NCBI RefSeq assembly: GCF_015644665.1
Contig: NZ_JADOBQ010000004.1
Coordinates: 193,501 to 257,500 of the forward strand
From: Roseobacter sp. MH60115
GTDB lineage: Bacteria > Pseudomonadota > Alphaproteobacteria > Rhodobacterales > Rhodobacteraceae
Length of the DNA: 64,000 bases
Direction of reading: 5' to 3'
Position 1 is the first letter of the stretch. Every line of letters begins with the position of its first letter. The notes beneath the pieces were generated by a model, which saw nothing but the letters and a program-made list of their open reading frames with translations, had not been told where the DNA came from and searched no databases. This document shows, piece after piece, positions 35,308 through 44,845 of the stretch. A program made the position numbers and the translations under genes.

Positions 35308-36457
35308 GGATTGGGAAGCAGGCGGTTTCGGACTTTACCTGCACTGGCCCTATTGCGAGGCCAAATGCCCCTACTGCGATTTCAACAGCCATGTGTCGCG
35401 GCAGATTGACCACGCCGCCTGGTGCGATGCCTATCTGAAAGAATTGGACCGCGCCGCATCGGAAACGCATGGCCGCGTCCTGCGGTCGGTGTTTTTCGGC
35501 GGCGGCACCCCCAGCCTCATGCAGCCAGAAACGGTGGGCCGGATCATCGAAAAGATTCACAGCCTGTGGCCCGTGGCAAATGATCTGGAGATCACACTGG
35601 AGGCAAATCCGGGATCGGTCGAGGCAGGTAAGTTCCGTGCCTTTCGCGACGCGGGTGTCAATCGCATCTCCATGGGCGTGCAGGCCCTGAACAATGCAGA
35701 TCTGAAGCGTCTCGGGCGTATTCATACCGCTGATGAGGCGATGAAGGCCTTTGACATCGCGCGCGCCACCTTCGACCGGGTCAGTTTTGATCTGATTTAC
35801 GCGCGGCAGGGTCAGTCGCTGGCGGACTGGCGCGCAGAACTTGAACAAGCACTGTCCATGGCGGTTGATCACCTGTCGCTCTACCAATTGACGGTCGAGC
35901 AAGGCACCGCCTTTGGGGATCGTTACAACGCGGGCAAGCTGCGCGGGTTGCCGGATGAGGATTTGGGCGCAGACCTCTTTGCGATGACGCAAGACATCTG
36001 TGGCGCGCATGGGTTGCCTGCCTACGAGGTGTCCAACCACGCGCGGGACGGCGCGCAATCGCGGCACAATCTGATCTACTGGCGTTACGGCGACTATGTG
36101 GGCATCGGTCCCGGCGCCCATGGCCGTTTGACATTGGAAGGACAACGCTGGGCAACGGAATGCGTCTCCAACCCGAACCGTTGGCTTGAAGATGTCGCCA
36201 AGACAACGCCGGAGAAGCGCAGAACACCCTTATCCGCATCCGATCAGGCAAGCGAATTCCTCCTGATGGGCTTACGCCTGAAAGAAGGGGTCAGCCTGAA
36301 CCGTTTCGCGCAATTGAATGGCCGAGGTTTGGCACCTGAAAAGCTTCAGGACCTCGAAGAACTGGGTATGATCTCAGTAAGAGGTGAAAATTTAATCGTT
36401 TCAAATCAAGGGTTTATGGTTTTGAACGCTGTGATTGAAAACCTGCTGCAGACTTAA
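35300..36457 (+). CDS. hemW: Radical SAM protein HemW (heme chaperone)
   Basis: 385 residues if the TTG at 35300 is the start, which aligns the protein with relatives beginning xAEDWxxGGFGLYLHWP; another TTG at 35288 adds four codons. The radical SAM cluster motif is C-x3-C-x2-C (YCEAKCPYC). Later motifs FFGGGTPSLM and GVQALNNADLKRLGR are typical. Formerly called oxygen-independent coproporphyrinogen III oxidase-like; the class is now thought to insert heme. No ATG start is available without losing conserved residues. Confidence 0.88.
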   Translation: MAEDWEAGGFGLYLHWPYCEAKCPYCDFNSHVSRQIDHAAWCDAYLKELDRAASETHGRVLRSVFFGGGTPSLMQPETVGRIIEKIHSLWPVANDLEITLEANPGSVEAGKFRAFRDAGVNRISMGVQALNNADLKRLGRIHTADEAMKAFDIARATFDRVSFDLIYARQGQSLADWRAELEQALSMAVDHLSLYQLTVEQGTAFGDRYNAGKLRGLPDEDLGADLFAMTQDICGAHGLPAYEVSNHARDGAQSRHNLIYWRYGDYVGIGPGAHGRLTLEGQRWATECVSNPNRWLEDVAKTTPEKRRTPLSASDQASEFLLMGLRLKEGVSLNRFAQLNGRGLAPEKLQDLEELGMISVRGENLIVSNQGFMVLNAVIENLLQT

Positions 36458-37353
36458 GACCCACTGAGAATGCGGCAAAGCTCGTCCAGGTCATCCAACG
36501 ATTTGTAGTGCAGTGTCATCTGACCGGATTCCTGACCCGGCTTGTGCGACAGAACCACCTTCATCCCGAGCGTCGCGGAAAGATCACCTTCCAGCGCCTT
36601 GGTGTCCGCATCCTTCGCCTCTTTCATCGGCTTCGCTTCAGGCGTTCCAAAACTGTTCTCGCCACCCGCCGCCTGCTTTTTCACCAAAGCTTCGGCCGCC
36701 CGCACCGACAGACCACCTTTCACAATCATCTGCGCCAGCTTCAGCGGATCGTCCGCCGGGATCAACGCGCGGGCATGACCCGAGCTCAACTCTCCCTTGC
36801 GGACCATCTCCAGCACGGCTTCCGGCAGGTTCAGCAAGCGCAGCAGATTGGCGATATGACTGCGGCTCTTACCCAAGGCTTCGGCCATCTTTTCCTGGGT
36901 GTGGCCAAACCGATCCATCAGTTGACGGTACCCCGCCGCCTCTTCAATTGGGTTCAGATCGGCCCGCTGAATGTTCTCGATGATGGCAACTTCGAGCACT
37001 TCGACATCGGTGAAGTCCCGCACCACCACCGGCAGCTCATGCAGCTTGGCCATCTGCGACGCTCGCCAGCGGCGCTCGCCCGCCACGATCTCGTAACGAT
37101 CATCCCCCACGGCCCGCACGATCAATGGCTGAATGACGCCTTTCTCCTTGATGGAAGCCGCAAGATCATCCAGATCGCCCTCCGCAAAACGTTTACGCGG
37201 CTGATCCGGGTTGGGCGCAATCTGTTCAATCGGGATCAGACGCTCAGCCGCCGACGGTCCCGCACTGGTCGCTTTCTCCGTCTCCGCCACATCCGACATC
37301 AAGGCCGACAGACCCCGTCCAAGGCCCCTTTTGCGATCCGCTCCACCTGCCAT
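36454..37353 (-). CDS. parB: Chromosome-partitioning protein ParB
   Basis: 299 residues. N-terminal GLGRGLSALM, then the ParB/Srx CTP-binding domain with PNPDQPRKRF and the GERRWRAS motif, then the helix-turn-helix (TQEKMAEALGKSRSHIANLLRLL) that reads parS, and a C-terminal dimerisation domain. ParB loads at parS, spreads as a CTP-dependent clamp and works with ParA in origin segregation. Two perfect parS sites lie 1.4 and 3.3 kb away. Its end overlaps the hemW end. Confidence 0.96.
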   Translation of the reverse strand: MAGGADRKRGLGRGLSALMSDVAETEKATSAGPSAAERLIPIEQIAPNPDQPRKRFAEGDLDDLAASIKEKGVIQPLIVRAVGDDRYEIVAGERRWRASQMAKLHELPVVVRDFTDVEVLEVAIIENIQRADLNPIEEAAGYRQLMDRFGHTQEKMAEALGKSRSHIANLLRLLNLPEAVLEMVRKGELSSGHARALIPADDPLKLAQMIVKGGLSVRAAEALVKKQAAGGENSFGTPEAKPMKEAKDADTKALEGDLSATLGMKVVLSHKPGQESGQMTLHYKSLDDLDELCRILSGS

Positions 37354-37362
37354 GTCAGCCCC

Positions 37363-38172
37363 CTATGCCACTTTTTCGCTATTTCTGCTCAAAACTTCCC
37401 GCGCAAGCGCCCGGTAGGCCTGCGCCCCCTTGGATGCGGTGTCGTAGGTCAGGACCGGCATCGCAAAAGACGGTGCTTCGCTCACCCGCACATTCCGCGG
37501 AATTCGAGTGGAAAACACCAATTCCCCCAGATTGTCCCGCGCATCCTGTTCCACCTGTAGGGACAGGTTGTTGCGTCTGTCATACATGGTCAACACAACA
37601 CCTTCGATCCGCAAGTCTTTATTGCCACTCTGCCGAACCTCTCGAATGGTCAGCATCAGCTGGGACAATCCCTCCAATGCGAAGAACTCACTTTGCAATG
37701 GCACCAACACCGAATCCGCCGCGATCATTGCATTCACCGTCAGCAGATTCAGCGACGGTGGGCAATCAATGAGGATATAGTCCAGCTCAAATACATCCAT
37801 AGCCGTCTGGCGCAGGGCGTCATGCAGCAGAAAACTACGCTTTTCGTTCGAAATCAGCTCAATATCAGCAGAACTCAGGTCAACGGTCGCCGGCACGATC
37901 ATCAACCCCGGCGTCACTGTGGGCAAAACAACAGACTTGAGGTCGACATCCTCCAGCAGAAGCTCATATGTGGTGAACTCACGATCCCCCAGCTCAATGC
38001 CCAGGCCGGTAGACGCATTCCCCTGCGGATCGAGGTCAACAACAAGGACCCTTTTGCCCGCCTCCGCCAATGCGGCGGCAAGATTGATGGTGGTTGTCGT
38101 TTTGCCAACCCCGCCCTTCTGGTTCGCAACCGCAATGATTTTCGGACCCACAGGGCGTGAAAAGTCAGACAC
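37363..38172 (-). CDS. parA: Chromosome-partitioning ATPase ParA
   Basis: 269 residues with a GTG start at 38172 that overlaps the rsmG end by 8 bp. Deviant Walker [17 protein letters not shown] near the N-terminus and Walker [15 protein letters not shown]. It binds DNA non-specifically as an ATP dimer and is released by ParB, moving the origin region. Followed by parB with a 9-bp gap. Confidence 0.96.
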   Translation of the reverse strand: MSDFSRPVGPKIIAVANQKGGVGKTTTTINLAAALAEAGKRVLVVDLDPQGNASTGLGIELGDREFTTYELLLEDVDLKSVVLPTVTPGLMIVPATVDLSSADIELISNEKRSFLLHDALRQTAMDVFELDYILIDCPPSLNLLTVNAMIAADSVLVPLQSEFFALEGLSQLMLTIREVRQSGNKDLRIEGVVLTMYDRRNNLSLQVEQDARDNLGELVFSTRIPRNVRVSEAPSFAMPVLTYDTASKGAQAYRALAREVLSRNSEKVA

Positions 38173-38770
38173 GTTCGATTTCCCTCACCTCAAGGATGGC
38201 AGCATTTGGGTTCGTTTTGCTTGTATGGCTCACGAGGTCAAAAGACCACGCCTTACGCGCCTCATCGACCTCTTTTTGCCAAGTCTCACCCTTGAAGAAC
38301 AACGCCTGGCCTGTTGGGCTCAAATGACGATCCGCAAAAGACAACAGCGAAGACAGATCAGCAAGCGCCCGCGCAGAGAGGACATCCGCATTCAGAGGAT
38401 CAGTTTGTTCAATTCGGGAGGTGAGAACCGTCGCCGTCAGGCCCAACTCGCGTATCACTGTTCGCAGGAACGTCGCTTTGCGCATATCGCTTTCGATCAT
38501 GGTCACATGAAGCTCGGGATCCAATTCCCGCGCAATAATCGTAATGACCAACCCCGGCAAACCACCACCGCTGCCCATATCAACCCAGTTCCGGCAGATG
38601 CCAGCAAGAGGGTACATTTGTGCTGAATCCCGAATGTGTCGGTCCCAGACCTCAGCAAGGCTGGTCTTGGAAACAAGATTGATTTTGGGATTCCACTTGG
38701 TCAGAAGATCATGAAAACTGGACAGCCGATCCAATGTTTCACGTGAAACATCCAAATCCAGTACTGTCAC
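38165..38770 (-). CDS. rsmG: 16S rRNA (guanine527-N7)-methyltransferase RsmG
   Basis: 201 residues with a GTG start whose GTGA overlaps the mnmG stop. The SAM motif is [28 protein letters not shown] is the family signature. It makes m7G527 in 16S rRNA; loss gives low-level streptomycin resistance. Codons 7-12 (VSRETL) contain a perfect parS site. Confidence 0.95.
   Translation of the reverse strand: MTVLDLDVSRETLDRLSSFHDLLTKWNPKINLVSKTSLAEVWDRHIRDSAQMYPLAGICRNWVDMGSGGGLPGLVITIIARELDPELHVTMIESDMRKATFLRTVIRELGLTATVLTSRIEQTDPLNADVLSARALADLSSLLSFADRHLSPTGQALFFKGETWQKEVDEARKAWSFDLVSHTSKTNPNAAILEVREIERV
38735..38750. promoter_or_regulatory. parS site 1 (in rsmG)
   Basis: TGTTTCACGTGAAACA, a perfect 16-bp palindrome identical to the widely conserved chromosomal parS consensus. 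It lies in codons 7-12 of rsmG, 1.4 kb from parB. Confidence 0.93.
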
Positions 38771-40638
38771 GCAGATTGCTTTCTTTTGAGGGACCGCAAC
38801 CGAGCAAGGATGAGCGTCAATGCGGCAGGTGTCATTCCATCGATACGCGCTACCTGCGCAAGCGAACTTGGCTGCGTCGCAATGAGTTTTGCTTTTAGTT
38901 CGTTAGACAGCCCTTCCATCGCCGCGTAGTCAAAACCCTTTGGAATCAGCAGGTTTTCGTCCTTCTGCATCAATTCAATGTCTTTTTGCTGGCGCAGAAT
39001 GTAATTGGCATAGAGCGCTTCCCGCTCCATTTGCGCCCGCGTTTCGCCGTCGATCTCCCCGAAAGCAGGATCAAGATCTCCAACCTCGGAGAAACACACA
39101 TCCGGGAATGCAAGAAGCTGCATCGCTGTCCGCCTGGATCCGTCCTGGTTGATTTTGATCCCAACGGATGCGGCTTGCGAGGGCGTGAAGGTTGCGCCGG
39201 TCAGGATATCGCGTGCTTTTTCCAGTCTGTCCAACTTATGCGCAAAGGTTTTTGCCCGCGCGGCACCAACACATCCGATCTCAATCCCCAAAGGCGTCAA
39301 GCGCTGGTCTGCATTGTCCGCGCGCAATGACAGCCGGAATTCAGCGCGGGAGGTGAACATGCGGTAAGGCTCGCTGACACCGCGTGTTGTGAGATCGTCG
39401 ATCATCACCCCGATATAGCTCTGCGCCCGCGAAAACTGCAGGGGCTCCCGGCCAGATGCTCTGAGCGCTGCGTTCAGCCCGGCAACAAGCCCCTGTGCTG
39501 CCGCCTCTTCATACCCGGTTGTTCCGTTGATCTGCCCAGCCAGGTAAAGACCTGGAACCGTTGGAAGCGCGAGCGTCGCATCCAGCGCGCGCGGATCGAC
39601 GTAGTCGTATTCAATGGCATATCCCGGCTGCAGAATGACAGCTTGCTCAAGCCCGAAGATTGAGCGCACATAGTCCTCCTGCACAGCTTCCGGCAACGAC
39701 GTCGAAATACCGTTAGGATACACCGTTTGGGTGCTAAACCCTTCCGGCTCAAGAAAAATCTGATGCGAGTCTTTATCTGCAAACCGCACGATTTTGTCTT
39801 CTATGGAGGGGCAATACCGTGGGCCGATCCCATCGATATGACCGCCATACATCGCAGAGCGATCCAGATTTTCCCGAATGATATCATGGGTTTTTGCGTT
39901 TGTATGCGTGATCCCGCAGGACACCTGGCGCGCATAGGTGCCCTTTGACAGGAAGGAAAAAAGCGTTGGCTCGTCATCACCGGGTTGGTTTTCAAGATCG
40001 TCCCATCGAATTGTCTTCCCATCTAACCGTGGTGGCGTCCCGGTTTTCAGACGTCCAAGCGGCAGATCAAAGGAATCGATACGGTCCGCCAGCTTGATCG
40101 ACGCCTTTTCGCCCATGCGCCCGCCTGAGCGCGAGACATCCCCGATATGGATAACGCCCCGCAAGAACGTGCCCGTAGTGAGCACAACGGACGTTGCCTT
40201 GATCTCGCTGTCATCCTGTAGCCGGACACCGATAACACGCGGGCCATCCATCAGGAAATCAACGACCTCCGCCGTCAAAACAGTGAGATTTTGCTGCGCT
40301 TTGACTTCCGCAAGCATTTCAGTTCGGTAGATGAGCCGGTCAGATTGCGCCCTCGGGCCTTGCACCGCCGGACCCTTGCGCCGGTTGAGCAGACGAAATT
40401 GGATGCCCGCTTTATCTGCGACCCGACCCATCACACCATCAAGGGCATCAATTTCCCGCACGAGGTGGCCTTTTCCCAACCCACCAATGGCCGGGTTGCA
40501 AGACATCGCGCCGATCCCATCTTCGGATAGTGTAATCAGGGCTGTGCTTGCCCCCATGCGCGCGGATGCATGTGCGGCCTCACAGCCCGCATGCCCGCCA
40601 CCGATGATCACAACATCAAAATGTTTCACGTGAAACAC
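38767..40638 (-). CDS. mnmG: tRNA U34 carboxymethylaminomethyl-modifying enzyme MnmG
   Basis: 623 residues with a GTG start at 40638, 4 bp after the mnmE stop, giving the N-terminus (M)[17 protein letters not shown]. The FAD-binding loop [10 protein letters not shown] is next; the two MnmG signatures [15 protein letters not shown] and [17 protein letters not shown] are present. With MnmE it makes cmnm5U34 in tRNAs. The longer open frame to 40698 is upstream of the natural start. The first six codons form parS site 2. Confidence 0.95.
   Translation of the reverse strand: MFHVKHFDVVIIGGGHAGCEAAHASARMGASTALITLSEDGIGAMSCNPAIGGLGKGHLVREIDALDGVMGRVADKAGIQFRLLNRRKGPAVQGPRAQSDRLIYRTEMLAEVKAQQNLTVLTAEVVDFLMDGPRVIGVRLQDDSEIKATSVVLTTGTFLRGVIHIGDVSRSGGRMGEKASIKLADRIDSFDLPLGRLKTGTPPRLDGKTIRWDDLENQPGDDEPTLFSFLSKGTYARQVSCGITHTNAKTHDIIRENLDRSAMYGGHIDGIGPRYCPSIEDKIVRFADKDSHQIFLEPEGFSTQTVYPNGISTSLPEAVQEDYVRSIFGLEQAVILQPGYAIEYDYVDPRALDATLALPTVPGLYLAGQINGTTGYEEAAAQGLVAGLNAALRASGREPLQFSRAQSYIGVMIDDLTTRGVSEPYRMFTSRAEFRLSLRADNADQRLTPLGIEIGCVGAARAKTFAHKLDRLEKARDILTGATFTPSQAASVGIKINQDGSRRTAMQLLAFPDVCFSEVGDLDPAFGEIDGETRAQMEREALYANYILRQQKDIELMQKDENLLIPKGFDYAAMEGLSNELKAKLIATQPSSLAQVARIDGMTPAALTLILARLRSLKRKQSA
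40622..40637. promoter_or_regulatory. parS site 2 (at the mnmG start)
   Basis: TGTTTCACGTGAAACA, identical to parS site 1 and 1,887 bp from it. It encodes residues FHVKH at the MnmG N-terminus. Confidence 0.93.
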
Positions 40639-40642
40639 TCCG

Positions 40643-41929
40643 CTACTTTCCCAAGCAAAAACTCGAGAATATTTCGTCCAACAGGTTTTCGACGTCAATA
40701 CGACCTACCAGCGCTTCCAACGCTCGAATCGCACTCCGAAGCTCTTCCGCTGCTATATCATACTGCTCTGGCCCCCGCGCGACGATATCCAAAGCCCGAT
40801 CAAGCGCACTTCCTGCCCGCTCCATCGCCAACCGATGCCGCGCATGCGTCGCAAGGCCAGCTCCCGCCGTGCGCTGCTGCAAGGTGTGTTGAATACGGTC
40901 CACAAGCTCCGAAACACCAGTACCCGTTTTGCCAGATATGCCATTCTCAACCGCGTCGACCAAATCGGCCTTGGCGTGCAAAACCAGGTCATCCTCGACA
41001 GGCGACAACATCAATTCTTCGCCGGGCACAGAAAGAAAAACGCGCAGATCCGCTGACTTTGCGCGCTCTACCGCGCGCGCAACACCGATGGATTCGATTT
41101 CGTCCTCGCTGTCCCGCAGACCTGCGGTATCCAAAAATGTGACAGGCAGACCTTTCAGATCCATGCGAACTTCGATGACATCCCGGGTTGTCCCGGCGAT
41201 ATCGGAGGTGATGGCGGCATCGCGTCCTGCCAGCCGATTGAGGAGCGTTGATTTACCCGCGTTGGGTGGACCCACCAAGGCAACCTCAAACCCCAGCCGA
41301 ATACGTTCCGCCACAAAGGTTCCGGCGATTTCGCTTTCCAGGTCGCTCTTGACCTGCCCGAGCAAATCCAGAACTTCAGGACTCACATCCACGGGAACGT
41401 CTTCGTCAGCAAAATCTATGGTGGCTTCAAGTAGCGCCGCGCTGCGGATCAGCTTACTGCGCCAACTCTCGACGCGATCCCCCAGCGCGCCGGAGAAAAC
41501 CCTGACGGCTTGCTTGCGCTGTGCCTCGGTCTCCGCGTCAATGAGATCTGCGAGACCTTCGACCTGCGCGAGATCCAGCTTGCCGTTTTCCAGCGCACGC
41601 CGTGTGAATTCACCGGGTTCCGCCAGCCGCAAATCATCTTGCAACCCAAGCTCAGCCAAGACCACCTGCACCACAGAAATGCTGCCATGCACATGCAGCT
41701 CAACCACGTCTTCGCCGGTGAAACTGCGTGGTCCTTTGAAGCAGACAACCAGGGCATGATCGAGAATCTCACCATGGTGATTCCGCAGGATACGCGTGGC
41801 CGCCTTGCGCGGGTCCGGCAGAGGACCAGCCAGTGATGCACCTGCGGAGAAAGCCGATGGGCCGGATATCCGGATCACCGACACCCCGGCACGGCCCTGT
41901 GCCGAGGCCAGTGCATAAATCGTATCCAT
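40643..41929 (-). CDS. mnmE: tRNA modification GTPase MnmE
   Basis: 428 residues. N-terminal folate-binding domain ([20 protein letters not shown]), helical domain, and an inserted G domain with G1 GPPNAGKST, the switch [13 protein letters not shown], and C-terminal FCLGK whose Cys is conserved. Works with MnmG on tRNA U34. Slightly shorter than the E. coli protein. Confidence 0.95.
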   Translation of the reverse strand: MDTIYALASAQGRAGVSVIRISGPSAFSAGASLAGPLPDPRKAATRILRNHHGEILDHALVVCFKGPRSFTGEDVVELHVHGSISVVQVVLAELGLQDDLRLAEPGEFTRRALENGKLDLAQVEGLADLIDAETEAQRKQAVRVFSGALGDRVESWRSKLIRSAALLEATIDFADEDVPVDVSPEVLDLLGQVKSDLESEIAGTFVAERIRLGFEVALVGPPNAGKSTLLNRLAGRDAAITSDIAGTTRDVIEVRMDLKGLPVTFLDTAGLRDSEDEIESIGVARAVERAKSADLRVFLSVPGEELMLSPVEDDLVLHAKADLVDAVENGISGKTGTGVSELVDRIQHTLQQRTAGAGLATHARHRLAMERAGSALDRALDIVARGPEQYDIAAEELRSAIRALEALVGRIDVENLLDEIFSSFCLGK

Positions 41930-41958
41930 ATTTTAACCCACTGTAATTAAACAATAAG

Positions 41959-43266
41959 TTACGTATTCATGGAGTCGAAGAAATCCGAATTCGTCTTGGT
42001 CTGTTTCAGTTTCGAAATCAGGAATTCAATCGCATCCGTGGTGCCCATCGGATTGAGAATGCGACGCAGCACAAAGGTCTTCTGCAGATCAATCTTGTCG
42101 ACCAGCAGATCTTCTTTCCGTGTGCCGGATTTCAGGATGTCCATCGCCGGGAAGACGCGCTTGTCAGCGATTTTGCGATCCAGAACGATTTCGGAGTTAC
42201 CCGTGCCTTTGAATTCCTCAAAGATCACCTCGTCCATCCGGCTGCCGGTGTCGATCAGCGCTGTGGCGATGATGGTGAGCGAACCGCCCTCCTCAATGTT
42301 CCGAGCAGCACCAAAGAACCGCTTGGGGCGTTGCAAAGCGTTGGCATCCACACCACCGGTCAGAACCTTGCCCGACGACGGCACAACCGTATTGAAGGCC
42401 CGGCCCAGACGCGTGATGGAATCGAGCAGGATCACCACGTCGCGTTTGTGTTCGACCAGACGTTTGGCTTTTTCGATCACCATATCCGAGACGGCCACGT
42501 GCCGGGTCGCAGGTTCATCAAAGGTGGAGGAGACAACCTCCCCCTTCACCGACCGCTGCATGTCCGTCACCTCTTCGGGCCGCTCGTCGATCAGCAGAAC
42601 GATCAGGTAGCATTCCGGGTGGTTGCGTTCGATGGAATTGGCGATGTTCTGCAACAGCACCGTCTTACCCGTCCGCGGCGGCGCCACAATCAGCGACCGC
42701 TGGCCTTTCCCGATCGGCGCCACCAGGTCGATAATCCGCGAGGACCGATCCTTGACCGTCGGGTCGTCGGTTTCCATCGTCAGACGCTCGTCCGGATACA
42801 GCGGCGTGAGGTTTTCGAACGCCACCTTGTGACGCGCTTTTTCAGGGTCTTCGAAGTTGATCTGCGTGACGTCCAGCAGGCCAAAATACCGCTCGTTGTC
42901 ATCCGGGGCCTTGATCACCCCTTCAATCGTGTCACCGGTGCGCAGGGAGAATTTGCGGATCATTTCCGGGGACACATAAATATCATCGGGACCCGGCAGA
43001 TAGTTCGCCTCGGGGGACCGCAGAAATCCGAACCCATCCTGCAGCACTTCCAGCACGCCATCCCCGGAGATTTCCCAGCCCTCATCCGCACGTTCGCGCA
43101 GGATCTGGAACATCATCTCGCCCTTGCGCATGGTGGAGGCGTTTTCGATCTCCAAATCTTCCGCCATGGACAGCAGGTCCTTGGGGCTTTTGCGCTTCAG
43201 ATCCGCAAGGTTCAACGTCTCAAGCGTTTCAGGAACAGAGGGTGTGTCGGTCATATCTGTGGTCAT
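41959..43266 (-). CDS. rho: Transcription termination factor Rho
   Basis: 435 residues from the ATG at 43266 ([18 protein letters not shown]). The N-terminal helix bundle is followed by the cold-shock-like RNA-binding domain ([22 protein letters not shown]) and the RecA-type motor: Walker [13 protein letters not shown], Walker [15 protein letters not shown], and the loop [22 protein letters not shown] second ATG at 43254 is possible. The leader carries a stem-loop (43280-43307). Same strand as hemJ upstream and mnmE downstream. Confidence 0.95.
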   Translation of the reverse strand: MTTDMTDTPSVPETLETLNLADLKRKSPKDLLSMAEDLEIENASTMRKGEMMFQILRERADEGWEISGDGVLEVLQDGFGFLRSPEANYLPGPDDIYVSPEMIRKFSLRTGDTIEGVIKAPDDNERYFGLLDVTQINFEDPEKARHKVAFENLTPLYPDERLTMETDDPTVKDRSSRIIDLVAPIGKGQRSLIVAPPRTGKTVLLQNIANSIERNHPECYLIVLLIDERPEEVTDMQRSVKGEVVSSTFDEPATRHVAVSDMVIEKAKRLVEHKRDVVILLDSITRLGRAFNTVVPSSGKVLTGGVDANALQRPKRFFGAARNIEEGGSLTIIATALIDTGSRMDEVIFEEFKGTGNSEIVLDRKIADKRVFPAMDILKSGTRKEDLLVDKIDLQKTFVLRRILNPMGTTDAIEFLISKLKQTKTNSDFFDSMNT

Positions 43267-43279
43267 GGAAATACCCGTG

Positions 43280-43307
43280 ATCAGCCGCAGCACAGTTGCC
43301 GGCTGAT
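43280..43307 (-). promoter_or_regulatory. Stem-loop in the rho leader
   Basis: ATCAGCCG / CGGCTGAT, an 8-bp perfect stem with a 12-nt loop, ends 13 nt before the rho ATG. There is no T-run after it on the minus strand, so it is not a normal terminator and may affect translation or Rho loading. Confidence 0.4.
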
Positions 43308-43392
43308 GTAATTCTGGAATGTCAGGTCTGCGCCATCCCCGGACGGGGTGGTACTGGGTACATAGGCGCGCAGGCCGGGTGAGTCAATTGAT

Positions 43393-43842
43393 TCAGAACC
43401 GCACAACCACCGAGAGGACAATCAGCACCATCAGCAAGGTCGGCACTTCGTTCATCAGGCGGTATTGCCGCCCGGTCAGCTTGTTCTCGCCTCTCATGAA
43501 GTCCTTGCGTCGCAGCCCCAGCCAATGGTGAAACCATGTCATCGCCAACACGCCCGCCGTCTTGGTCCAGGGCCAGATGGCCGACCAATCGACAATCCCC
43601 GGGGTAAAGACCAGACAGAGACCCAGGATCCAGGTGGCGATCATCGCGGGGTTCATGATCACCCGCAGCAGTTTCAATTCCATGGTCTGAAAGAGATCAT
43701 GCGTCTCCCCGCTTTGTCCGACCTGCTCTGCGTGGTAGACAAAGAGGCGAGGAAGATAGAACAGACCTGCCATCCAGGCGATCACCGCCATGATGTGAAA
43801 TGCCTTCGTCCATGGATAGGCAAGAGCGAGCAGGTCCGACAT
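43393..43842 (-). CDS. hemJ: Protoporphyrinogen IX oxidase HemJ
   Basis: 149 residues from the ATG at 43842, CGGAG upstream. Four transmembrane segments: AYPWTKAFHIMAVIAWMAGLFYLPRLFVYH carries the conserved heme-liganding His and an Arg; FHHWLGLRRKDFMRGENKL and RLMNEVPTLLMVLIV follow. The family replaces HemG and HemY in most alphaproteobacteria and oxidises protoporphyrinogen before HemH. It lies next to the proposed origin on the replicating-away strand. Confidence 0.92.
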   Translation of the reverse strand: MSDLLALAYPWTKAFHIMAVIAWMAGLFYLPRLFVYHAEQVGQSGETHDLFQTMELKLLRVIMNPAMIATWILGLCLVFTPGIVDWSAIWPWTKTAGVLAMTWFHHWLGLRRKDFMRGENKLTGRQYRLMNEVPTLLMVLIVLSVVVRF

Positions 43843-43924
43843 TGAGAACTCCGATCCGTTTGCTCCTCTTATTAATAATAAAAGAAAGATAAAAGGATGA
43901 TGATTTTGTAGGGGGCGTCCTATC

Positions 43925-43933
43925 TGTGGATTA
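43925..43933 (-). promoter_or_regulatory. DnaA-box-like 9-mer
   Basis: Reads TAATCCACA on the minus strand, one mismatch from TTATNCACA, in the candidate oriC. Confidence 0.35.
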
Positions 43934-44091
43934 CGTGGTTTTACGTCCATTTATCCGCCTGGGGAGAAGAGTTTTCCTTTGAGGTTGAGAACTCAGGACG
44001 TGAGATTTAATATAATGTAATCAATGTATTGGGCTGAATTTCGACGGATTGACGGTGGGATAAGCCTGTGCATGGATCTGCCAAAACCGGC

Positions 44092-44100
44092 TTATGCATA
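44092..44100 (+). promoter_or_regulatory. DnaA-box-like 9-mer
   Basis: TTATGCATA, one mismatch from TTATNCACA, in the candidate oriC. Confidence 0.3.
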
Positions 44101-44208
44101 TCTCGCAGCTTGTCCTTTTCCGCACTGGAGCAATTCCTGCGTGAACCTGGGCTGCGCACAGGATAGCTTTTGCTTGCAGGATCACGCTGTTTTGCCCAGA
44201 AGAACATA

Positions 44209-44224
44209 TTAAGAAATCCTTAAC
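44209..44224 (+). promoter_or_regulatory. CtrA-type binding box
   Basis: TTAA-GAAATCC-TTAAC matches the CtrA consensus TTAA-N7-TTAAC exactly, 22 bp before the maf ATG and inside the candidate oriC. The palindromic halves and spacing are perfect; occupancy is not shown. Confidence 0.6.
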
Positions 44225-44237
44225 CCTGTTCACAGGT

Positions 44238-44246
44238 TTACCCACA
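44238..44246 (+). promoter_or_regulatory. DnaA-box-like 9-mer at the maf start
   Basis: TTACCCACA, one mismatch from TTATNCACA; its last base is the A of the maf ATG. Confidence 0.3.
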
Positions 44247-44845
44247 TGTCCCGCCCCCTGATCCTGGCGTCCACCTCCTCTATCAGAGCGCAGCTGCTGC
44301 GGCAGGCAGCGGTTGAATTCACCGTGGAACCCGCTCGCGTGGACGAGGAAATGATGCGCGAGGCCCTGCTGGCAGAAGACGCGCCGCCTCGGGATATTGC
44401 CGATACGTTGGCGGAAATGAAGGCGCGCAAGGTGAGTGAGAAACATCCCGATGCCTTGGTTCTGGGGTGTGATCAGGTTCTGGATCACAAGGGCACCCTG
44501 CTGGCAAAACCCGCTACGCCTGAAGAAGCGACCACGCAGCTGCGGTCCCTGCGGAACGACCGTCACATGCTGTTGTCCGCGGCGGTGATCTGTGAGGCGG
44601 GTAAACCGATCTGGCGGCATGTGGGTCAGGTTCGGTTGCGGATGCGGGACGCCTCCGACGGGTTTATCGATGGCTATGTTGCGCGGAACTGGCAGAGCAT
44701 CCAACACGCCGTCGGCGCCTATAAGCTGGAAGAGGAAGGCGTGCGGCTTTTCACCCGGATCGAAGGCGACTATTTCAATGTGCTCGGCCTGCCCCTGCTG
44801 GAATTGCTGGCATATCTGACGCTGCGCGGAGATCTTGAACAATGA
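44246..44845 (+). CDS. Maf-family nucleotide pyrophosphatase
   Basis: 199 residues. The N-terminal LASTSSIRAQLLRQA phosphate-binding motif and GCDQVLDHKGTLLAKP with the catalytic Asp are present; IEGDYFNVLGLPLLEL ends the fold. Maf proteins hydrolyse modified or canonical pyrimidine NTPs (7-methyl-GTP for the YceF branch). First gene of the maf-aroE-coaE-dnaQ run moving away from the proposed origin, with a CtrA-type box just upstream; no clear Shine-Dalgarno was seen. Confidence 0.92.
   Translation: MSRPLILASTSSIRAQLLRQAAVEFTVEPARVDEEMMREALLAEDAPPRDIADTLAEMKARKVSEKHPDALVLGCDQVLDHKGTLLAKPATPEEATTQLRSLRNDRHMLLSAAVICEAGKPIWRHVGQVRLRMRDASDGFIDGYVARNWQSIQHAVGAYKLEEEGVRLFTRIEGDYFNVLGLPLLELLAYLTLRGDLEQ

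Larger units (their letters stand above)
43843..44245. other. Candidate chromosome replication origin (oriC)
   Basis: A 403-bp gene-free, AT-rich stretch between hemJ (minus) and maf (plus). It holds an AT-rich tract at about 43868-43894 (poly-A/T with TTAATAATAAAAG), a second at 44005-44032, several 9-mers one mismatch from the DnaA box TTATNCACA (43925-43933 reverse, 44092-44100, 44238-44246), and a perfect TTAA-N7-TTAAC box at 44209-44224. parAB, parS, mnmG/mnmE and rho on one side and maf-aroE-coaE-dnaQ on the other reproduce the surroundings of Caulobacter oriC. No exact TTATCCACA was found, so this is an inference. Confidence 0.55.

Noticed and set aside
43951-43959. TTATCCGCC as a further DnaA box
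   Set aside because: Two mismatches from TTATNCACA in critical positions; not counted.
44024-44212. 62-codon plus-strand frame in the candidate origin
   Set aside because: No ribosome site before the ATG and no recognisable domain; the region is better explained as oriC or a regulatory region.
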